Source: Kribbella sp. VKM Ac-2569
GTDB lineage: Bacteria; Actinomycetota; Actinomycetes; Propionibacteriales; Kribbellaceae
Length of the DNA stretch: 64,000 nt
Reading direction: 5' to 3'
Assembly: GCF_004216905.1 (NCBI RefSeq)
Contig: NZ_SGXJ01000002.1
Span: 992,001-1,056,000 of the forward strand
In this document: positions 7,240 to 16,143 of the stretch, in pieces
How the letters are laid out: every line of letters begins with the position of its first letter
How positions within the stretch are numbered: the stretch's first letter is position 1
Made by a program: the position numbers and the translations under genes
The notes under the pieces: generated by a model
What the model was told of the DNA's origin: nothing
Seen by the model: only the letters and a program-made list of their open reading frames with translations
The model's database searches: none

Positions 7240-10162
7240 TCCGGATGTCGAAGGCCTGGACCTCGTTCGTGGTTGTCTCGTAGGAAATGAGCAGGTGGCC
7301 GCGGTCCTTCAGTTGCTGCCGTTGGGCCGCGGTCAACGGGATCGTCCAGTGCTGCACACCCCGGGTGGCCTGCTGGGTGGCCTGCGTGACCAGATGACCG
7401 CTCATGTTCGGTGACCACGGCGGCGTCGCGCCGTCGGTGATCGCACACGGGGTGAACCCGTAGTCCGGCGGCGGGTCGGTCGTGCACGAGGTCGTCCACA
7501 CCGGGATCGCGCCGAGCTCACCACTGGTCAGGAAAGCGCGAGCAGTGCCGTTTCCTTCCGACGACGTGACGAGCTGCACCGCGTCGCCGCGGACAGCGGA
7601 GGACAGGATCCTGAGGTCGTCGGTCGGCACCCGGCCGGAGATCGGTACGCCGTTGCGCGCGGATTGCGCAATCGTTTGCGGCGACAGGGCTCCGTTGAGG
7701 TTCGGGTTCGACACGTCGGGCGGCGCCGGCGTGGTCGGGCGGTCCGCCGGCGGTGTGTACCCGGGCAGCGTGGCGAGCCCCCAGCGGTACGGGTCGGACT
7801 GCACGGAGCCGAGCGCCGACCACCCGAGTCGCGTACTCATGTCGATGTGCCGCAACGTCGTCGTACCGGCTGCCGAGGTGTCGTCGTTGTCGTACGGCGT
7901 GATGTTCAGCCCGAGCCGTGCCGGGTCGACGGCGGACGGGAGGTCGGCGAGCGGGATCTTCACCTCGAGGTCATAGCCTCCGCCGGCGTACGCGTGCGGG
8001 ACCGTCGTCTCGTTGCTGCCGACCCACTGCGCGGTCGACGCGACCTGCACGCCGGGCGCGTTGCCGGTGTCGAGGGCGCCGCTCGAGTAGCCCTGGTGGT
8101 TGTCCGCGTCGCGCTCCCAGCACGGGCCGCCGCTCTGGCTGAACGGGAAGATGCCGAGCTTGAACGTGTTCGCCGTGTCTTTCAGGTCCTGGGACGCGGT
8201 GCCACGCGGGTCGAGCAGGATCTCGACCGAGTCGGCCTGCCAGTGACCGACGCATTCCTCCGGCGTCACGGCGTACGACTGGTAGTCGTCGCGGACGTGG
8301 ATGAAGAAGTACAGCGCATCGTCGGACCAGCTGACCTTGGCCGTATTGCCTTCTCCTGTTGACGAAACGCCGCAGTCGTCGACGCCGGCGCAGGTGCTCG
8401 CGCCCTGCCAGATCCGGCCGAGGTCGAGCGTCGGGCCCGGGTACTCACCCGGGTTGGCCTTGCCGTCGACGACCGGCGCCGCCTGCGGGATCACGGTCGT
8501 CGGGACGAGCGTGAGGGTGAGAGTCTCGCTGCCTGTGGCGGTGCGGATCGGGATCGACACGTTCTGCTGGGCGGGCAGTGTGGTGTCGGTGTTGGTGAGC
8601 TTGAACGTGACGGTGGCGTCCGCGCCTGGTGCGAGGTCGTACGGCTTGGCCTGAGCGTCGACGGTGAAGTTGGGCGGGAGGTCGAGGGACACGGCGCCGG
8701 TCTGCTGCTCGGCGGACCAGTTGTGGACGACGACGGGTACGTCGATGGTCTGGCCGATACCCATCGACTGGATCGCCTGCGAGCGGCCGAGGCGGTTCGC
8801 CTGCGGCGCGGTGTTCTGCAGCCACTCGTCGTACTCCTGCCAGTTCCCCCAACGCTGGAAGCGTCCTTCGGCCGCGGAAACGATCCGTACGACGTTTTCC
8901 GTGTAGCCGGTCGCGTGGTCTGTGGTGGTGTAGAGCGCGGAAACCTTCGCGTTCTGGTCGACGGTCGCGGTAGCCGCGGGCGTGACGGTGAAGGTGATGT
9001 CGGCGCTCGATCCCTTGCGGACCGGCTTCGGGCCGTCGGTCGACCAACCCGCCGGCACCGTCAGCGCCACGTTGCCTTCGGCAAGCTTTCCGCGGAGGTG
9101 CAGCGTGGCCTGGAAGGGTTCACCGGCGACGTTGTAGAACCTGTCGAAGGTCAGGTATTCGAGCGTTCCGAGCGGCAGTCCGCCCGGGTCGGGTTTGGTC
9201 GCGCCGAACAGGATCGCGTCGTCACGGCCGGCCGCCGCGTTGCTGTTCGGCTGGAACGGTACGAACGACTCGGTCATGCCGAACCGCGGACAGGCGGGAA
9301 CCGACGTGCCCTTGTACATCACGCGGCTCTGGGTCGGGTATGCCGCGCGGCCCTCGTCCGCGACCTGCTGCCAGATCTTCGGCGTACCAGCGGCCTGCCC
9401 CTGCGTGTTTCCGGCCGGCCAGGTGTACGGCGAGTTGTAGCCGGTCCACACGCCCGCGACGGTGTCGAGACCGGTCGGGGTGAATCCGGTGGTGCAGTTC
9501 GCCGCGGTCGTCGTACCGCCGGTGCCTGCGGTGGCTCCGCCGGAGAAGACCTTCTTCACCTGCCAGGTGCTGAGGGCGTGCGGGCCCGTCAATTGCTCAG
9601 GGAACATGTTCGGGTCCGCGGCCGCGAGCACGCCTTCCCAGATCAGCCGGCCGGCCTGCTGATGGTTGCCGTGGCCGGCCGCAAGGGTCGGGGTGAAGCC
9701 TATGTAGACCTCCGGCTGCGTCTCGCGGATCACCCGCGTGACCCTCCGGAGCGTCTCCTGCTCGTCCCAGAAGTACTGCGTCAACGGCGCGCTCTGGTTG
9801 TAGAAGAAGTCGATCCGGTCGAGGTTGAAGATGTCGACCGTCCCGGAGCGGTAGTGCGCCACGCGATCCTCGTTCTCGCGCCGCAGACCGAGCTCGGGAC
9901 CGAGTTCGGGGCCGGTCGCGTTACCGCCGCCCTCACCTCGGGTCACCATGATCACGCCGCACTTGACGCCGTACTGCTGATGCCAGACACCACACGGCCC
10001 GATGATGCTGGTGTCGTCGTCCGGATGGGCCCACTCCCCCATCACGTCGATCTTCGTCTGACGATCAGCCACGTACGGCTGGGTCGTCCGGGATGTGGCC
10101 ACGGCCGGCACCGGCAGCACGGCGAGCAGGACAAGAATCACGAACCCGGCGAATCGCTTCAC
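7232..10162 (-). CDS. Large secreted PIG-L family deacetylase with NEW3 and CBM9-like domains
   Basis: About 976 residues. After a signal peptide (VKRFAGFVILVLLAVLPVP...) comes a PIG-L/LmbE N-deacetylase domain (about 35-300), with the zinc motif AHPDDD near residue 46 and a distal His in GHGNHQQAG. Two beta-sandwich NEW3-type domains follow (about 345-420 and 465-550), then a CBM9-like domain (about 560-770, with WSDDALYFFIHVRDDYQ and WQADSVEILLDPRG), and an uncharacterised C-terminal beta domain. PIG-L enzymes deacetylate GlcNAc-type sugars, so an extracellular amino-sugar or glycan deacetylase is likely. The GTG at 10162 is preferred to GTG 10168 because a GGAG lies about 7 bases upstream of it. 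Confidence 0.85.
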   Translation of the reverse strand: MKRFAGFVILVLLAVLPVPAVATSRTTQPYVADRQTKIDVMGEWAHPDDDTSIIGPCGVWHQQYGVKCGVIMVTRGEGGGNATGPELGPELGLRRENEDRVAHYRSGTVDIFNLDRIDFFYNQSAPLTQYFWDEQETLRRVTRVIRETQPEVYIGFTPTLAAGHGNHQQAGRLIWEGVLAAADPNMFPEQLTGPHALSTWQVKKVFSGGATAGTGGTTTAANCTTGFTPTGLDTVAGVWTGYNSPYTWPAGNTQGQAAGTPKIWQQVADEGRAAYPTQSRVMYKGTSVPACPRFGMTESFVPFQPNSNAAAGRDDAILFGATKPDPGGLPLGTLEYLTFDRFYNVAGEPFQATLHLRGKLAEGNVALTVPAGWSTDGPKPVRKGSSADITFTVTPAATATVDQNAKVSALYTTTDHATGYTENVVRIVSAAEGRFQRWGNWQEYDEWLQNTAPQANRLGRSQAIQSMGIGQTIDVPVVVHNWSAEQQTGAVSLDLPPNFTVDAQAKPYDLAPGADATVTFKLTNTDTTLPAQQNVSIPIRTATGSETLTLTLVPTTVIPQAAPVVDGKANPGEYPGPTLDLGRIWQGASTCAGVDDCGVSSTGEGNTAKVSWSDDALYFFIHVRDDYQSYAVTPEECVGHWQADSVEILLDPRGTASQDLKDTANTFKLGIFPFSQSGGPCWERDADNHQGYSSGALDTGNAPGVQVASTAQWVGSNETTVPHAYAGGGYDLEVKIPLADLPSAVDPARLGLNITPYDNDDTSAAGTTTLRHIDMSTRLGWSALGSVQSDPYRWGLATLPGYTPPADRPTTPAPPDVSNPNLNGALSPQTIAQSARNGVPISGRVPTDDLRILSSAVRGDAVQLVTSSEGNGTARAFLTSGELGAIPVWTTSCTTDPPPDYGFTPCAITDGATPPWSPNMSGHLVTQATQQATRGVQHWTIPLTAAQRQQLKDRGHLLISYETTTNEVQAFDIRIT

Positions 10163-10283
10163 GTGCACACTCCAAAGGCGGCGGAGGCAACGCTCCAGTC
10201 CTACGTCCGCACACAGACCCGCGCAACCGCTTACCGCGCGTCCTCCGGGTGTGGGCCACGATCGCTCGTGCTGCCCCTTCGGT

Positions 10284-11687
10284 TCAGCTCAGGAGGCGGC
10301 GGGTTGCTTCGGGGAGGGCTTGGGCGACGGTGATGGCGGTGATGGGTCCGCCGTCGGATGCGAGGTTGGCTGCGGCGGCGTGCAGGTACGCGCCGACGCT
10401 CGCCGAGTCGAGGGGAGTCAGACCGCCGGCGAGAAGGGCGCCGCAAAGGCCGGCGAGCACATCGCCGGCGCCCGCTGTCGCGAGCCATGGAGTGGCGTTC
10501 GTGTTCACCCGGACCTCACCGTCCGGACTGGCGATCACGGTGGTGGAGCCCTTGAGCAGGACAGTCACGTCGAAGGTCTCGGCCGCGAGCCGCGCGTACT
10601 TCAGCCGCTCGGCCTCGACGGTCGCGCGATCGACACCGAGCAGACGAGAGAGCTCGCCGGCATGCGGTGTGATCAGTACGTCGACGTGGTCGCCGGAGTC
10701 GTCCAGCGCCTTCAGACCGTCCGCGTCCAGGACGACGGGCTCCTCGGCGTCGAGCAGTTCGCGGATCCGGGGGATGTCGAGCTCGTCGCCGAGCCCGGAG
10801 CCGATGGTCCACGCCTGCACCCGGCCGTCGCCGACGACCTCCGGGTGGGCTTCCCGTACGGCGCTCGCCACCGCATCCGGGCCGACGTACCGAACCATGC
10901 CGACGGGGCCGGCGAGGGCGCCCGCGGTGGCGATCACCGCGGCGCCTGGGTATTGGGTGGAGCCGACCATCAGGCCGAGGACGCCGCGGGAGTACTTGTC
11001 GGACTCGCCGTGCGGGATGGGATAGAGCGCTTTGATGTCTGCGGCTTGGAGCGCCTGCACTTCCGCATGCGGGAGGTCGAGTCCGATGTCGACGAAGTGG
11101 ACCGGACCGCAGGCGGTGGCGGCGGGGTCGACGAAATGGCAGATCTTGTGGGTGCCGAACGTGACGGTGAGCGCGGCGTTCACGTGCGGCTCGGGCGTCT
11201 CCCCGGTGTCCACGTCGACACCGGACGGCGTGTCGACAGCCACAATCGGTACGCCGTACCGCTCGGCAACCTGCATCACAGCAAGCGCCTCAGGCCGAAG
11301 CCCCGGCCGCCCACCGATCCCCACAATCCCATCCACCACAACATCAGCCCCGGCAACCGCACTCTCGGCGGACGTGGTGGGGATGGCTCGACCGCCAGCT
11401 GTTTTGAGGGCGGCGAGGCCGGCTGCGTGCGTCTTGTCCGACAGCAGGACGGCGGTGACCTGCGCGCCGCGGCGGGCGAGTTGAGCGCCGGCGTACAGGG
11501 CGTCGCCGCCGTTGTCACCGGAGCCGATCAGCAAGACCACGCGGGCGCCGTACGTGCCGCCGAGGAAGTTGCTGATGGCAACCGCCAGCCCGGTCGCCGC
11601 ACGCTGCATCAACGAGCCCTCCGGGAGCCGCGCCATCAGCTCCGCCTCAGCCGCCCGAACCTGCTCGACCGTGTGCGCACGACGCAT
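10284..11687 (-). CDS. nnr: Bifunctional NAD(P)H-hydrate epimerase / ADP-dependent NAD(P)HX dehydratase
   Basis: Repairs hydrated NAD(P)H. The N-terminal half (about 1-215) is the NnrE/YjeF_N epimerase, with IGSGDNGGDALYAGAQLARRG. The C-terminal half (about 225-467) is the NnrD dehydratase of ribokinase fold, with PHAGELSRLLG and the TAGAGDVLAGL anion-hole motif. The start is ATG 11687 (MRRAHTVEQVRAAE), preceded by a GGAGGG Shine-Dalgarno. The alternative start at 11810 would run far into acpS. It follows acpS by 2 bp, the normal actinobacterial acpS-nnr pair that usually continues to alr. Confidence 0.95.
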   Translation of the reverse strand: MRRAHTVEQVRAAEAELMARLPEGSLMQRAATGLAVAISNFLGGTYGARVVLLIGSGDNGGDALYAGAQLARRGAQVTAVLLSDKTHAAGLAALKTAGGRAIPTTSAESAVAGADVVVDGIVGIGGRPGLRPEALAVMQVAERYGVPIVAVDTPSGVDVDTGETPEPHVNAALTVTFGTHKICHFVDPAATACGPVHFVDIGLDLPHAEVQALQAADIKALYPIPHGESDKYSRGVLGLMVGSTQYPGAAVIATAGALAGPVGMVRYVGPDAVASAVREAHPEVVGDGRVQAWTIGSGLGDELDIPRIRELLDAEEPVVLDADGLKALDDSGDHVDVLITPHAGELSRLLGVDRATVEAERLKYARLAAETFDVTVLLKGSTTVIASPDGEVRVNTNATPWLATAGAGDVLAGLCGALLAGGLTPLDSASVGAYLHAAAANLASDGGPITAITVAQALPEATRRLLS

Positions 11688-11689
11688 GC

Positions 11690-12040
11690 TCAACCCTCCA
11701 GGACGACCACGGCGGAGGCGATGCCGGCGTCGTGGCTCAACGACAGGTGCAGGCTCTGTACGCCGAGTTTGGCCGCCTGCGCAGCGACGGTCCCGGTGAT
11801 CTCCAGCCACGGCCGCCCCGTCTCGTCGGTCTGCACCTCGGCGTCGTGCCAGTGCATGCCCGCAGGCGCCCCGAGCGCCTTCGCCAACGCCTCCTTGGCC
11901 GCGAACCGAGCCGCCAGCGACGCCGGCGGCTTCACCGCCTCCACGGCAGTAAACACCCGATCCCGCAACCCCGGCGTACGCTCCAGCGTCCGCATGAACC
12001 GATCCACGTCGACCACATCAATACCCACGCCGACGATCAT
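11690..12040 (-). CDS. acpS: Holo-[acyl-carrier-protein] synthase AcpS
   Basis: Transfers 4'-phosphopantetheine from CoA to fatty-acid ACP. The 116-residue product starts [15 protein letters not shown] (Mg-binding Asp) and has the second motif [13 protein letters not shown] near residue 50. I chose ATG 12040. It shares bases with the lacI stop (ATGA), so translation appears coupled to the regulator gene; a GTG at 12049 would add three residues. It is followed at 2 bp by nnr. A second PPTase, of the Sfp type, lies at 17375. Confidence 0.94.
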   Translation of the reverse strand: MIVGVGIDVVDVDRFMRTLERTPGLRDRVFTAVEAVKPPASLAARFAAKEALAKALGAPAGMHWHDAEVQTDETGRPWLEITGTVAAQAAKLGVQSLHLSLSHDAGIASAVVVLEG

Positions 12041-13047
12041 GCAGCCCACCCTAACCGCGCTGTGGACTGGCGGATCCGCAGGTCGACCGCCAGGTCCAGG
12101 CGGAGGGCGGTGGGGGTGCGGCCCCGGGAGAGATCGAGTACGACGCGGGTCGCGAGCTCAGCCATCTGCTGCAGGGGTTGATGGACCGTGGTGAGGGTCG
12201 GAGTCACCCATTGCGCCACCGGAAGGTCGTCGTACCCAACCACCGAGAGGTCCCGCGGGACCTCCAGCCCCAGTTCACGGGCGGCCTGGTAGACGCCCAG
12301 TGCCTGCATGTCGCTACCGGCAAAGATCGCAGTTGGTCGGTCAGTCAGGCGGAGTAGGGCGAGCGCCTCGCGATGAGCGCCAGCGACCTCGAAGTCCGCC
12401 CAGCGGATCAGCTCCGGATCGATCTCAACGCCGGTCGAACGCAGCGCATCGGTGTAGCCGTCGACGCGTTGCCGCGAGCACAGCGTCTCGATCGGACCGC
12501 CGATCATCCCGATCCGGGTATGTCCGAGCGTCCGCAGGTGCGTCGTCGCCAGCCGGCCGCCGTTCCAGTTCGCGGAGCCGATCGACGGTACGTCGTCCCC
12601 CACGTCGCCGACCGGATCGACGACCACGAACGGGATCCGCCGCGCCTCCAACTGCGCGCGCTGATCGGCGTCCAGGTCCGAGAACACCATGATCACGCCG
12701 AGCGGCCGCCGGTTCAGCACCGACTCGATCCACTCCTGCCGCGGCCGGAGCGCCCCGCCGCACTCGGACAGCACCAGTTCGACGCCCTCGGCGCGGACGA
12801 CCTCCTCGACGCCGCGGATCAGCTCCATCGCCCACTCGCCGCCGAGCTGGTTGAACACCAGGTCGATCATCGGGCCGGCCGCCGTACTCGAGCTCCGCCG
12901 CCGATACCCGTGCTCCTGGATCAGGCTCTCGATCCGCGCCCGGGTCGCCGCCGCCACGTCCGCGCGCCCGTTCAGCACCTTGGAGACGGTCGGCACCGAC
13001 ACCCCGGCCTGCTCCGCAATTTTCGCGATGGTCGGCCGCTCGGCCAC
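12037..13047 (-). CDS. LacI-family transcriptional regulator (likely of the GH67 operon)
   Basis: 336 residues. It has a LacI helix-turn-helix at residues about 5-50 ([24 protein letters not shown]) and a hinge and periplasmic-binding-like effector domain (about 60-336), with [19 protein letters not shown] and [13 protein letters not shown]. The GTG start at 13047 follows a GGGAGGT Shine-Dalgarno; the frame is open to 13158 but HTH position supports the inner start. A CGAAA-N-TTTCG palindrome lies 15 bp upstream, and a second copy lies upstream of the GH67 gene, suggesting autoregulation and control of that gene. Its stop is fused to the acpS start. Confidence 0.92.
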   Translation of the reverse strand: MAERPTIAKIAEQAGVSVPTVSKVLNGRADVAAATRARIESLIQEHGYRRRSSSTAAGPMIDLVFNQLGGEWAMELIRGVEEVVRAEGVELVLSECGGALRPRQEWIESVLNRRPLGVIMVFSDLDADQRAQLEARRIPFVVVDPVGDVGDDVPSIGSANWNGGRLATTHLRTLGHTRIGMIGGPIETLCSRQRVDGYTDALRSTGVEIDPELIRWADFEVAGAHREALALLRLTDRPTAIFAGSDMQALGVYQAARELGLEVPRDLSVVGYDDLPVAQWVTPTLTTVHQPLQQMAELATRVVLDLSRGRTPTALRLDLAVDLRIRQSTARLGWAA

Positions 13048-13061
13048 GACACCTCCCGATC

Positions 13062-13072
13062 CGAAACTTTCG
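13062..13072. promoter_or_regulatory. Candidate LacI operator, copy 1 (CGAAACTTTCG)
   Basis: An 11-bp palindrome, CGAAA-C-TTTCG, in the 32-bp gap between the GH67 stop and the lacI start. It is the reverse complement of the site at 15081-15091. CGAAA/TTTCG elements are reported near actinobacterial xylanase genes (recalled, not searched). Confidence 0.6.
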
Positions 13073-13079
13073 AACCAGC

Positions 13080-14918
13080 CTAGCGATGAATCGTGCGGCT
13101 GTGGGCATCCGCTACGCCGGAAAGCCGGTAGAAGAACGTGTTGACCTGGTCGCGCCACTCGCGGGCGTTCGACAGGTGGGTCTCGAAGCGGGCGGTGATG
13201 TTCGTGCGGATGGCCGGCTCGAAGCGCTCGGCGATCACCCGCCAGCGCGCGACCATCGCCTCAACCTCGGCGTACCCCTGGAAATGCGTGTCGTAGATGT
13301 GCTGCAGCACGGTGCTCCCGCTCTGCAGCACGTGGTCGTAGGGCACGTGGTGGAAGAACAGCAGCAGCTCGTCGGGACAGGTGTATACGTCCTCGTACAG
13401 ACTCGCGAGCGGCTCCGGATACTGCCCGGTGAACCCCGATCCCGTCTTCACGGTCCGGTCGACGCCGACGCCGTACCGATCCGCGAAGTGGTACGTCCCC
13501 GCGCCCGAGAACTCGTACCCGTTCACGCTCGGCCCGTAGTGCGTTCCCGGCGTCACCATGAACCCGACCCCGAGTGGTGCGGTGTACCGCTCGTACGTCT
13601 GCCACGAGCCGGACAGAATCGTCACCAGCTCGCTCCGGGTCCGGTCGTCCATCGCGAACGTCGCGGCCGCCCACTCGTGCAGCAGGCTGACCGGGTCCGC
13701 GCTGGGGTCCCATGCCAGCCGCCCGAACGCGTAGAGGTTGCTCTGCGCAAGCTTGTGCCCGGTCCAGTTCAGGTCGTCGCCGACGTTGGACACGGCAACG
13801 ATCGCACCGATGCGGTCGGCAACGGTCACGCCGCCGCCACCGGTCGTGTCGAACTGCAGGATCTCCCGCCACCAGGGCCCCAGGTAGCACAGGTCCTGCT
13901 GCTGACCGGAGTACTCCTGCGTGACCTGCAACTCGACACCGAAAACGGTTTCCTGGAATTCCCCGAGCAGCGGCGCGACGGGCTCCCGGACCTGGAAGTC
14001 CAGCGGTCCGTGTTTGACCTGCAAGACAACGTTTTCCTCGAACCGCCCGTCCAGCGGGATGAACGCGTCGTACGCCGCCCGCGCCCGATCCGCCCGCCGA
14101 TCCCGCCAGTCCTGTTCGGGTTCCGCGCCGGAACATCGCCAGAAAACGCTGCCGCCGTACGGCGTCACTGCCCGCGCCAGCAGATTCGCACCCTCGGGAT
14201 CACGGGCCGTCCGTACGACGAGGCCGCCGAGGTCCGGTACGACGTCGTACACCCGGGCGATCGTGGCGGCCCACCAGCGCGCGACCCGCTCGTCGCGCGG
14301 GTCGTCGATGAAGTCGACCGCGAGGCTCATCGCGATCCCGTACTCGCGGAAAACGCCGGCCAATCGCGCCACATCGGGCAGCTCGGCAGTGGCGAGTGCG
14401 ACTGCGTTGATCCCGATCGACGCCAGCAACCGCGCGTACGCCCGGACCCGGCTGAGGTCGGGCACCACCTCGCCGTCACGGAAAAAGATCGATTTTCCCG
14501 AGTATCCGCGCCGTACGACACCAGACAGTTCGTCCCAGTGGTCCAGCATCCGGATCGGTACGGCGGGCTGCTCGACGACGGTGAAGTCGCCGCTCATCCA
14601 CTCGAAGTACCGCAGCACGTAGAAATACCCGTACAGCAAGCCGTGCCCGCCCTCGGCCGCGACGACCAGATCGTTGCCCCGTCGCACCACCACGAACCCC
14701 TCGACGCCCAGCCCGTGCTCAGGCACGGCGGCCTCGACCTCCTGCCAGAGAGCGGTCTCCCGGACCCGGGTCAGCGTGCAGACCGCGATCTGTACGTCGG
14801 TGCGGAAACGGCGCGTCTGCCGAACCTCAGCCCGGATCGTCTGCGCGAGCACGCCCGACGCGTGCACAGTCACCTCGGGCAGGCGTTGCGTACCAAGCCA
14901 GGCGGAGTCGCCGGTCAT
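13080..14918 (-). CDS. GH67 alpha-glucuronidase homologue with shortened active-site loops
   Basis: 612 residues, cytoplasmic (no signal peptide). The GH67 signature is extensive: MLDHWDELSGVVRRGYSGKSIF (about 124-145), VKHGPLDFQVREP (301-313), VTQEYSGQQQDLCYLGPWW, NWTGHKLAQSNLYAFGRLAW, TPGTHYGPSVNGYEF and FFHHVPYDH. GH67 enzymes remove 4-O-methyl-glucuronic acid from xylan-derived aldouronic acids. Compared with the Geobacillus enzyme as I recall it, the segment after GGLVV (about 231-245) is about 12 residues shorter and lacks the Ser-Glu...Pro-Gly-Pro loop bearing the general acid. A second loop near 360-380 is also shorter. Length is 612 against about 680. The gene is either an altered-specificity or an inactive homologue. 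lacI follows at 32 bp. Confidence 0.85.
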   Translation of the reverse strand: MTGDSAWLGTQRLPEVTVHASGVLAQTIRAEVRQTRRFRTDVQIAVCTLTRVRETALWQEVEAAVPEHGLGVEGFVVVRRGNDLVVAAEGGHGLLYGYFYVLRYFEWMSGDFTVVEQPAVPIRMLDHWDELSGVVRRGYSGKSIFFRDGEVVPDLSRVRAYARLLASIGINAVALATAELPDVARLAGVFREYGIAMSLAVDFIDDPRDERVARWWAATIARVYDVVPDLGGLVVRTARDPEGANLLARAVTPYGGSVFWRCSGAEPEQDWRDRRADRARAAYDAFIPLDGRFEENVVLQVKHGPLDFQVREPVAPLLGEFQETVFGVELQVTQEYSGQQQDLCYLGPWWREILQFDTTGGGGVTVADRIGAIVAVSNVGDDLNWTGHKLAQSNLYAFGRLAWDPSADPVSLLHEWAAATFAMDDRTRSELVTILSGSWQTYERYTAPLGVGFMVTPGTHYGPSVNGYEFSGAGTYHFADRYGVGVDRTVKTGSGFTGQYPEPLASLYEDVYTCPDELLLFFHHVPYDHVLQSGSTVLQHIYDTHFQGYAEVEAMVARWRVIAERFEPAIRTNITARFETHLSNAREWRDQVNTFFYRLSGVADAHSRTIHR

Positions 14919-15062
14919 GGGGCCTCCCGGTCTGGACTGAGGAGCGGAGGGAGCGAAGCGACCGTAGCGACGAGGGAAGACCGGGAGTTGAAGCCCCAGG
15001 ACCCGCCGCGCCGGAGGCGTGGCCTCAATACCGTCATCGAGCGCTGATACTTACACACCAGA

Positions 15063-15082
15063 CGGTCACCACCTGGTGACCG
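15063..15082. promoter_or_regulatory. 20-bp palindrome between GH67 and coaA
   Basis: CGGTCACCA at 15063-15071 is the exact reverse complement of 15074-15082, with two bases between. It abuts and slightly overlaps the CGAAAGTTTCG element. It could be a second operator or a hairpin in the GH67 leader. No assigned factor. Confidence 0.45.
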
Positions 15083-15091
15083 AAAGTTTCG
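15081..15091. promoter_or_regulatory. Candidate LacI operator, copy 2 (CGAAAGTTTCG)
   Basis: An 11-bp palindrome 163 bp upstream of the GH67 start, matching the copy at 13062-13072 next to the LacI gene. Two perfect copies flanking one regulator-enzyme pair support an operator role. Confidence 0.6.
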
Positions 15092-15107
15092 AGACCGTAC
15101 CGTAGCT

Positions 15108-15130
15108 GAGACACTCCGAGACACTCTGAG
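15108..15130 (+). repeat. Short tandem repeat GAGACACTC
   Basis: Two 10-bp units (GAGACACTCC and GAGACACTCT) followed by a further GAG. They lie in the GH67-coaA intergenic region about 60-80 bp upstream of the coaA start. They may be regulatory or incidental. The rest of 14919-15189 holds no gene. Confidence 0.35.
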
Positions 15131-15189
15131 ACCAAGGCCACGCCCGCCCGATGTGGGTGCATCGCACACCGATGGGAAGAATGGGCCAC

Positions 15190-16143
15190 ATGCTGCAGCC
15201 GTCGCGGGAGGTGACTCCCTATACCGAGCTCGATCGGGCCACCTGGGCGCAACTGGCCGAGACCACCATCTCCCCGCTGACGGCGGACGAGGTCGAGCGG
15301 TTACGCGGTCTGGGTGACGAGATCGACATGGACGAGGTCCGTGAGGTCTACCTCCCGCTGTCCCGGATCCTCTCGCTCTACGTCCGGCACGCCCGCGCGC
15401 TGCACGCCGACACCGAGAGCTTCCTCGGCAAACCGGCCGAGACCCGCACCCCGTTCGTGATCGGGATCGGCGGATCAGTTGCCGTCGGCAAGTCCACGAC
15501 CGCGCGACTGCTGCGCGAGCTGCTGGCCCGCTGGCCCGAGCACCCGCGCGTCGCGCTCGTCACCACCGACGGGTTCCTCTGGCCGAACGCCGAACTCGAG
15601 CGCCGCAACCTCATGCAGCGCAAGGGCTTCCCGGAGTCGTACGACCGCAAGGCGCTGCTGCGCTTCGTGGTCGAGGTGAAGTCCGGGATCGACACGGTCG
15701 AGGCGCCGGTCTACTCCCACCTGCACTACGACCGGATGGACGGCGTACGGACGACCGTCGAGCAACCCGACATCCTGCTCCTCGAGGGCCTGAACGTCCT
15801 CCAGCCGGCGCCCCGGCACGCGGACGGCAAGAGCGGCCTCGCGGTCAGCGACTTCTTCGACTTCTCGGTGTACGTCGACGCGGCCGCCGACGACGTCCGC
15901 TCCTGGTACGTCGCCCGCTTCCTCAAACTCTGGGAAACGGCGTTCCGCAATCCCGAGTCATACTTCGTCCGGTACGGCGAACTCAGCCGCGAGGAAGCGA
16001 TCAAGAAGGCCGAGTCCCTCTGGGACGGCATCAACGGCCCGAACCTCCGCGAGAACATCCTCCCCACCCGCTCCCGCGCCACCCTGGTCCTCCGCAAAGG
16101 CGCCGACCACGCCGTCCGCTGGATCAGGCTACGGAAGCTCTGA
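15190..16143 (+). CDS. coaA: Type I pantothenate kinase
   Basis: Phosphorylates pantothenate, the committed step of coenzyme A synthesis. 317 residues from ATG 15190 ([19 protein letters not shown]). In-frame ATGs at 15172 and 15181 would add up to six residues. The Walker A motif is [17 protein letters not shown], and [28 protein letters not shown] and LLEGLNVLQ are CoaA hallmarks. It is the only backbone gene read on the plus strand. Its 3' end overlaps the convergent MFS gene by 20 bp. Confidence 0.95.
   Translation: MLQPSREVTPYTELDRATWAQLAETTISPLTADEVERLRGLGDEIDMDEVREVYLPLSRILSLYVRHARALHADTESFLGKPAETRTPFVIGIGGSVAVGKSTTARLLRELLARWPEHPRVALVTTDGFLWPNAELERRNLMQRKGFPESYDRKALLRFVVEVKSGIDTVEAPVYSHLHYDRMDGVRTTVEQPDILLLEGLNVLQPAPRHADGKSGLAVSDFFDFSVYVDAAADDVRSWYVARFLKLWETAFRNPESYFVRYGELSREEAIKKAESLWDGINGPNLRENILPTRSRATLVLRKGADHAVRWIRLRKL

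Noticed and set aside
13080..14918. GH67 loop loss as a sequencing error
   Set aside because: The reading frame stays open and conserved motifs continue on both sides, so a clean in-frame loss of 12 codons is more likely than an error.
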